Assembly (NCBI GenBank): GCA_014905825.1
Contig: JACGCN010000006.1
Location: forward strand, 2,170,001-2,234,000
Direction of reading: 5' to 3'
Source: Lyophyllum atratum
Lineage: Eukaryota; Basidiomycota; Agaricomycetes; Agaricales; Lyophyllaceae
Length of the DNA: 64,000 nucleotides
The translations under genes and the position numbers were made by a program. Every line of letters begins with the position of its first letter. The stretch's first letter is position 1. Below are positions 59,171 to 64,000 of this stretch, piece after piece. The notes under the pieces were generated by a model, which saw only the letters and a list, made by a program, of their open reading frames with translations, was not told the DNA's origin and made no database searches.

Positions 59171-60283
59171 TGAGCGAATACTGGGTGTCCAAGAAGAAGT
59201 ATTACTGCAAATACTGCGACATCTATATCGCCGACGATGTGCCCTCCCGCCAGCACCACGAGAACGGCATGCGACACAAGGGAAACGTCGAGCGCTTCAT
59301 CCGTGGGCTCTACAAGACCAGTGAGAAGCGGAAGAAGGACCTGGAGGAGGAGAAACGCGACATGGCCAGGGTAGACCAGGTAAGATCCCTATTCACAGGT
59401 GCAGCATTGCATACTCACCATATTTACTTAGGCTGCCCAAGCGGCTTACGCCCAAGACGTCGCCGCAGGACGTGCAAAACCCGGCGCCGGCCCCGTCGCT
59501 TCCACGTCCGCTGCCCCTTCCAAACCCGCCCCCAAACCCTCAAATCCATTCTCCAACTACTCTACGGCCGAATCGCTCGGGTTCTCAGATCCGGATGCGG
59601 AGCGCTACGCTGCCGAGGTAGAACGGCGGCGCACCCAAGGCCTCGCAGGCGAATGGGAAGTCGTGGCAACAGTCACCCCACCCATCGCGCCAACCTCAGA
59701 GGACGAGGACGATGATAAATCTCGTATCGCAGTTGCAGGAGAGGGGCGGCCTGTCAAACGTGAAGCAGAGAATCCACCCAACGAGGAGGACACGCGGCAG
59801 TTCAAGCTGCGGAAGCGGACATGGGGCGGTGGGCTGGACGAGGTATACGATCCTGGTGTGATACCCATAAAGCTGAAGGCGAAGGTGGAGCCAGAAGCGC
59901 CGCCCGTTTTGGCCGTGTCGACTGGAATCATCGCTGCCGCTTCCACATCCACGTCGTCCAAGCCAACAGATGCCCCGAAGTGGACAAAGGTGCAGTGGAG
60001 GCGCCCTGGGGACGCCGTGGAACCGCAGGCGGCAACTACGGCATCCGGTGATGGGCAGGCAGTCCAAGCTGAAGCGCTGCGGGTCAAGCTGGAAAAGTCT
60101 CCTGTCTCGGCTGCTCTTAAAACTGAGAGCGAGGTCCTTATACCCCCTGCAGAAGAAACCAAACCGGACATCGCTAAAACGGAGGAGATTACACCACCAC
60201 TATCGACTATAGAGCGACCGACGTCGGCCATGTTCCGGAAACGCAAAGTGCCTGCGGGAGGCAGCAGGGGCAGACGCCCATAA
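59171..60283 (+). CDS. WBP4/FBP21-like U1-type zinc-finger splicing protein
   Basis: Two exons (intron at about 59380-59432) give about 350 residues. MSEYWVSKKKYYCKYCDIYI with HHENGMRHKGNVERFIRGLY is a U1-type C2H2 finger (C-x2-C...H-x5-H), the RNA/protein-binding zinc finger at the start of WBP4/FBP21 and relatives. A short coiled coil (SEKRKKDLEEEKRDMARVDQ) follows, then a linker with SNPFSNYSTAESLGF and a C-terminal part with QFKLRKRTWGGGLDEVYDPG and SAMFRKRKVPAGG. No WW domain is evident, unlike animal WBP4. The family is a spliceosomal component acting in the precatalytic B complex. Convergent with the Smr gene. Confidence 0.7.
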
Positions 60284-60786
60284 CAACTTACGTGGAAGCA
60301 GTGCAGGGGCTATTGGTTGTGTTAAGTTCGGGTTGAATACCTGCAGTGCGTATATGCGTGTACTTTTGTTAGATGCGAATCTAATTAGCAGTGTTCTGGA
60401 ATATCAGCGCCGTCTGTGACCAATGGGTGTTAAGAACACTCCTCCTAACTCGACAGCGATACTGCCAAGTTCGCACTATGCAGCGAACATAAGTATGGCC
60501 TTCACGGGAGGACGTTCTGATCCAACACAGCGTAGAATCCGGGCCTTTTATTAAAGTGATATCTCCCTAAACCAACAACTACATGGGCGAACTACGTACA
60601 ATATAGATAACTGTTGTATAACATCAAAACAAACATTCAATCCTATCATAGGGAAATATAAAATCGGTACAATGGTTTTTGATTCACTGAGAGACCAAGA
60701 AAGGGGTATCACGGAACGAAAACAAAACGCGGTATCCGTCGTCCTTTGGAAACAAAAATACAGCTGCACGACACGCTGCTTGGAAG
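60284..60786. other. Convergent 3' ends of the WBP4-like and Smr genes
   Basis: About 500 bases between two facing stop codons. It is A/T-rich around 60540-60680 and contains no conserved frame; this fits two 3' untranslated regions. Confidence 0.4.
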
Positions 60787-62999
60787 TCACGAATCCGACG
60801 ACGGCAACGTCAGAATCAGCACACCCGAGTTGTTCGGGTCGACCTTGCAAGGTATCCTATGCCTAAACGATCGCACAACCGCAAATCAGCTTCCAGTCAA
60901 CGCAGCGCCCACGGGCGAACGCACCCATTCATGGTCCTCATAAGCGTCTCTTTCAATATGGGGATATTATTGACCGAATGCAGCCCCTTGCCGACGATGA
61001 CACGGACGACAGGGTAGCCGAACGTGAGCGCGTCACGGAGCGCCTTCTCGGTCATACGTATCGCCTCGGCGACGCGCAGGCCGTGCACGTCGACGGTGTC
61101 CGGCTTCTGTGAGGCGTTGCGGGCTGCGGGGACGTGGACGGGGGAAGGAATCAATATATATTCTCGTGTTGCGAAGATAAAGCACAATGGACTGTGAAAA
61201 AGGAGTACGGAGAAAGCATGATATGGTAAAAGCTCGACGCAACCCTCCTCCTGAACCAACAACAACGACAACAACGACAGCCAACACTCACCCTCATAAA
61301 ACCGTCTAGCCGCGCGCTCATGCAGTTTCGTCGCCTTCACCTCCTCCACCCTGATATCCTCCTTCAAAAACAACACATCCCTCACCCTCGCCTCATTCGC
61401 CGCCTGGTTCAGCAGCGCCACGAGCCTCAGCCTCTCCATCTCCGCCGCCCTCGCCTGCGTCCGCAGTGCCTCGGCCTTGTTATACATGAGCCTCGCAGGG
61501 AGCGAAGAAATCACGCTCGCCGCGTCTGTTTCGGTTTCGGTTTCCGCTTCGTCGAGTTGCTGCTGTTGTTGTTGGTGATGTTTGGTGCTGGGTTGGTCGG
61601 GGTCGGGGCTGGGACTGGCAACGGGGGTGGGGTAGGAGGACTTGGGCTCTGGTTTGACGGTGGCGAGATCAGGGTCAGGGTCTGGGGGCGCGTCTGGAGC
61701 GACGGGTGGGGAAGGGTACTCAACGGCTGGGGGGGCCGCCTGGCTTTGGATACTCGAGGAGCCACCAGCGGCGGCTGCGATCGAGGCCGTCGTCGTGATT
61801 ACTGTGGTCGCCTTTGTGCTTGTCGTAGCATTGTCATGAGCGGGTGCAGGTTCTGGAATAGGCTGCGTAGTAGGAGGCTCGGCGCCGATCATTTGGCCAA
61901 AATTGGGGAAGAGGTTGCGCTCAAGAACAAGGGGGGAGAGCTCCTTGGGATGTCCGGGAGGTGTTGTGAGCCCATCATCGTGGTCCGTGAGCTCCCACCT
62001 CGCAGCCTGTGGAGTCTGTAGGGGGTCCCCACCATCAGTCGGGGTGCCCGGTCGGTACTCCGACCGAAGGTACGTTGTCCCTGGGTTGGGCACAGGAAGC
62101 GGTGCCACGGACGGGGCGTACATGCCTTCGGTGTCGTCGAGCTCGAGCTCGGCAGCAGGACTCGCTCGGCTGACGCTCGTTTGTATGTAGCGGATGGTAG
62201 AGTTGGGGATCGGAAGTGGCGGAACGCTGGTGGCTACAGAGGGCGCATAGGAACCAAGGGTTCGTGTGAACCCTATGTGCCCGCCCGGGACGCCAAAGTA
62301 TTCAGCCCGCGAACCCTCTTCGCCGCTGGACTGCTCCTCGATGGTAGAGAGGCGGTGGTCGCTGATGTCGCGGTTATTTCTCTCAATACGGCTGTCTGGG
62401 ATTAGGGATGCAGGCGGGGTGGGAAGGAGGATGGTTTTCGGCGGTGGGGATTCGGAGGAGTCGGCTTCGCCTATGGGGAAGACACTGGGGAGATAGTGAC
62501 GATGGGGAGAATTGGACCCAGTCTCGGACTCGCCCTCCAGGAAGAAGCTGGGGGGTGACGGTGGACGGCTTGGGCGGATGGCAGGAGTGGAGACAACCGG
62601 GCCTTGGATGGATCGGGAGGTGTTGCGGGGTTCAAGGGTGGGGGATTGGTAGTGGCGGACGTGCGGGGGGACAGAGCGAGATGTTCTGCGGCGGCGCTCG
62701 CGCTTGGGCCGCGAAGGCTGGACAGTTTCGGAGGCGAGGAGACCAAGGGCGGTCCACAGCAGGACTACAAAAGTTCGCTGGAGATTAGCTGTAAAGTATA
62801 GGTCCACTGCCACCCGCAGTGCGTAGGCGAGATAGTGATCAGGGGTGGAGGCGTTGCTGCTAGAGTTTGAGAGCAGGTGCACGGCAGCGCCCTCCCACAG
62901 GCCCAGGAGAACAGGCCCAAGCCTGCCAAGCGGTTCTTGGAGGCCTTCGAGGAAAAGACGGAGGCCAAGGCCAGTTACGATTGAGAGAAGGACGTCCAT
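60787..62999 (-). CDS. DUF1771-Smr domain protein with N-terminal membrane segment
   Basis: Start chosen at 62999 (MDVLLSIVTGLGLRLFLEGL); an in-frame ATG at 63056 would add 19 residues. The N-terminal ~90 residues are hydrophobic (LGPVLLGLWEGAAVHLL, FVVLLWTALGLLA), suggesting one or more membrane helices. A long Ser/Pro-rich disordered region follows, then a DUF1771 helical part (NKAEALRTQARAAEMERLRL, ATKLHERAARRFYE). Removing two introns yields the Smr domain: DTVDVHGLRVAEAIRMTEKA, VVRVIVGKGLHSVNNIPILK, and the end HRIPCKVDPNNSGVLILTLP. Smr domains bind or nick nucleic acids and act in RNA surveillance (Cue2/N4BP2-like). The membrane anchor is unusual for this family. About 665 residues. Confidence 0.84.
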
Positions 63000-63807
63000 T
63001 GGGGAGGGCTGTGTGTTAGAAGCGTTGGAGGGATATGCATTGCACTGGAGGGCCACGATGTCTGTGCATGCTCTGCCACTATGTATAGTCCCAACCTCGT
63101 GTTTGAAATAAACTCCCTGCTCCGATCAACACGGAGCTCATTCTCCTCAGCCGTGCACTCCAATGAATTATGAGTCCTCCCTTCAAAATCTGGGCCCTCG
63201 TACGCGTCCCCAAGCCCTCTAGTCTCGCCTCGCACAATTCCTCGTTGGTGCCTCATCCCTTCCCGCGACGTCATCTGCAATCCCGCCTCCACCGACTACC
63301 GACGAAATCGCGCAAATATTGCACACAACACCGTGCACATGATCCACGGCGCGAACGAATACCTGCTCATTCACTTCCAACAGGATACGAGCAAGGCAAG
63401 GACAGATCGCGTACGGCTGGAGGACGCGTATCAGCGGCAGTGTTGAACTGGGACGCTCATGTTGGGTATACGGATTATTGAACGTAGCGGGAGGATTCCA
63501 TTCTCATACCTTCATCTCCATATAATTTCCGATACGCACCATTCAATATAGAACGCTGGGACCCTGGTCGTGCTTTGGATACATTTGAATGGACACTAAT
63601 TCGCGCGTTGTTGGGATGATACGACGCGTCTTGGCACCCGGATCAGACACCTCTTAGGTTTACCCAAAATCTACCCTCAACCACAGGTGTGAAGTGAGCT
63701 AGCAACAACCAAATCCACTTTCTGTCACATACGCAGACATTGATCACATCGCATCGAACCACCGCGCCATCTCGCGACTTCCTGAATCATGACATGAAAC
63801 GAAAACC
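63000..63807. other. Region upstream of the Smr gene and of the right-edge gene
   Basis: Reading frames on both strands around 63170-63480 are open but show no known motif. One plus-strand frame ending near 63446 reads IHGANEYLLIHFQQDTSKAR, which looks less random than most and may be an exon, but I could not attach it to a start or a family. Confidence 0.3.
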
Positions 63808-64000
63808 ATGGCGAAGCGGCGCTCCCTCAAACAAAAAGCCCACTTCAAATATATCACTCAACTCGCAAGAGAAAAAAAGCGGGCCAACAAGGAGAATAAG
63901 GAGAACAACCCCACTAATACCCCACCTGTCCTGCAACCCGTCGACCCCCTAGAACGAGCGCGAACGTCCGCAAGGGCCGCGAACATCCGTGCTGCTGAGG
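63808..64000 (+). CDS. Start of an unidentified basic protein (3' truncated by window)
   Basis: ATG in a good context (AACCATGGC) opens a frame that runs to the window edge. The first residues, MAKRRSLKQKAHFKYITQLA, are strongly basic and helical. They are followed by REKKRANKENKENNPTN and a Pro/Val stretch. Similar basic starts are common in multi-copy Agaricomycete proteins of unknown function, some linked to transposase-like genes, but nothing diagnostic is inside the window. Confidence 0.4.
   Translation, partial: MAKRRSLKQKAHFKYITQLAREKKRANKENKENNPTNTPPVLQPVDPLERARTSARAANIRAAE

Noticed and set aside
61320..62021. Plus-strand frame of 233 codons
   Set aside because: Antisense to the Smr gene's disordered linker; Arg/Gly-rich with no motif.
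62975..63292. Minus-strand frame of 105 codons upstream of the Smr gene
   Set aside because: Overlaps the promoter and start of the Smr gene in another frame and has no known motif.

Overview
The window is nuclear DNA of a filamentous basidiomycete, most likely an Agaricomycete. Nearly every gene is split by short GT-AG introns of about 45-65 bases. The encoded proteins include a CBM1-linked secreted glycosidase, a basidiomycete-type AlkB fusion, a metacaspase-like protein, a MYND-finger protein and an F-box/LRR protein. Genes are packed on both strands with intergenic gaps of about 0.1-0.6 kb. I saw no transposon, rRNA, tRNA or CRISPR array. Gene models were assembled by hand by joining reading frames at splice sites that restore known protein families, so exon edges are predictions.

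Layout. 1-4.6 kb: a tandem pair of small HicA-like-fold genes, a diverged Rec114 (meiotic recombination) gene, and a VanZ-like membrane protein. 4.8-16.4 kb: a mitochondrial Mmc1/dynamin-like protein, an Mga2/Spt23-type membrane-bound transcription factor, a Nup2/Nup50 nucleoporin, and the Rab-GAP Gyp1. 16.5-23.5 kb: a MYND-finger protein, an RraA-like aldolase, a seven-helix membrane protein, and a SnoaL-FMO flavoprotein. 23.6-34.8 kb: DNA polymerase kappa, a caspase-like protease, Atg6/Beclin-1, glutamate-cysteine ligase, and ATP synthase delta. 35-42.5 kb: an AlkB-like dioxygenase fusion converging on a PH/coiled-coil protein with only 8 bases between stop codons. 43-50.2 kb: a decayed CBM1-GH27 alpha-galactosidase, the checkpoint clamp subunit Rad9, an F-box/LRR gene, and a PPOX (Bli-3-like) protein. 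50.3-64 kb: Tim17, a CDCA7-type zinc-finger protein, the Shu-complex SWIM protein Sws1, tRNA methyltransferase Trm11, an MFS transporter, a WBP4-like splicing factor, a DUF1771-Smr protein, and the start of one further gene.

There is no operon-like logic. The content is mainly housekeeping, with many DNA-maintenance genes (rec114, polymerase kappa, AlkB-like, rad9, CDCA7-type, sws1). Several gene pairs share short bidirectional promoters of about 145-200 bases (rec114/vanZ-like, gyp1/MYND, tim17/CDCA7-type, sws1/trm11). A CACGTG palindrome recurs in five promoters. The least ordinary items are the HicA-like tandem pair with a conserved 19-base microexon, the multi-lesion alpha-galactosidase pseudogene, a GC-AG intron in the AlkB gene, and a changed FAD-binding glycine motif in the flavoprotein.
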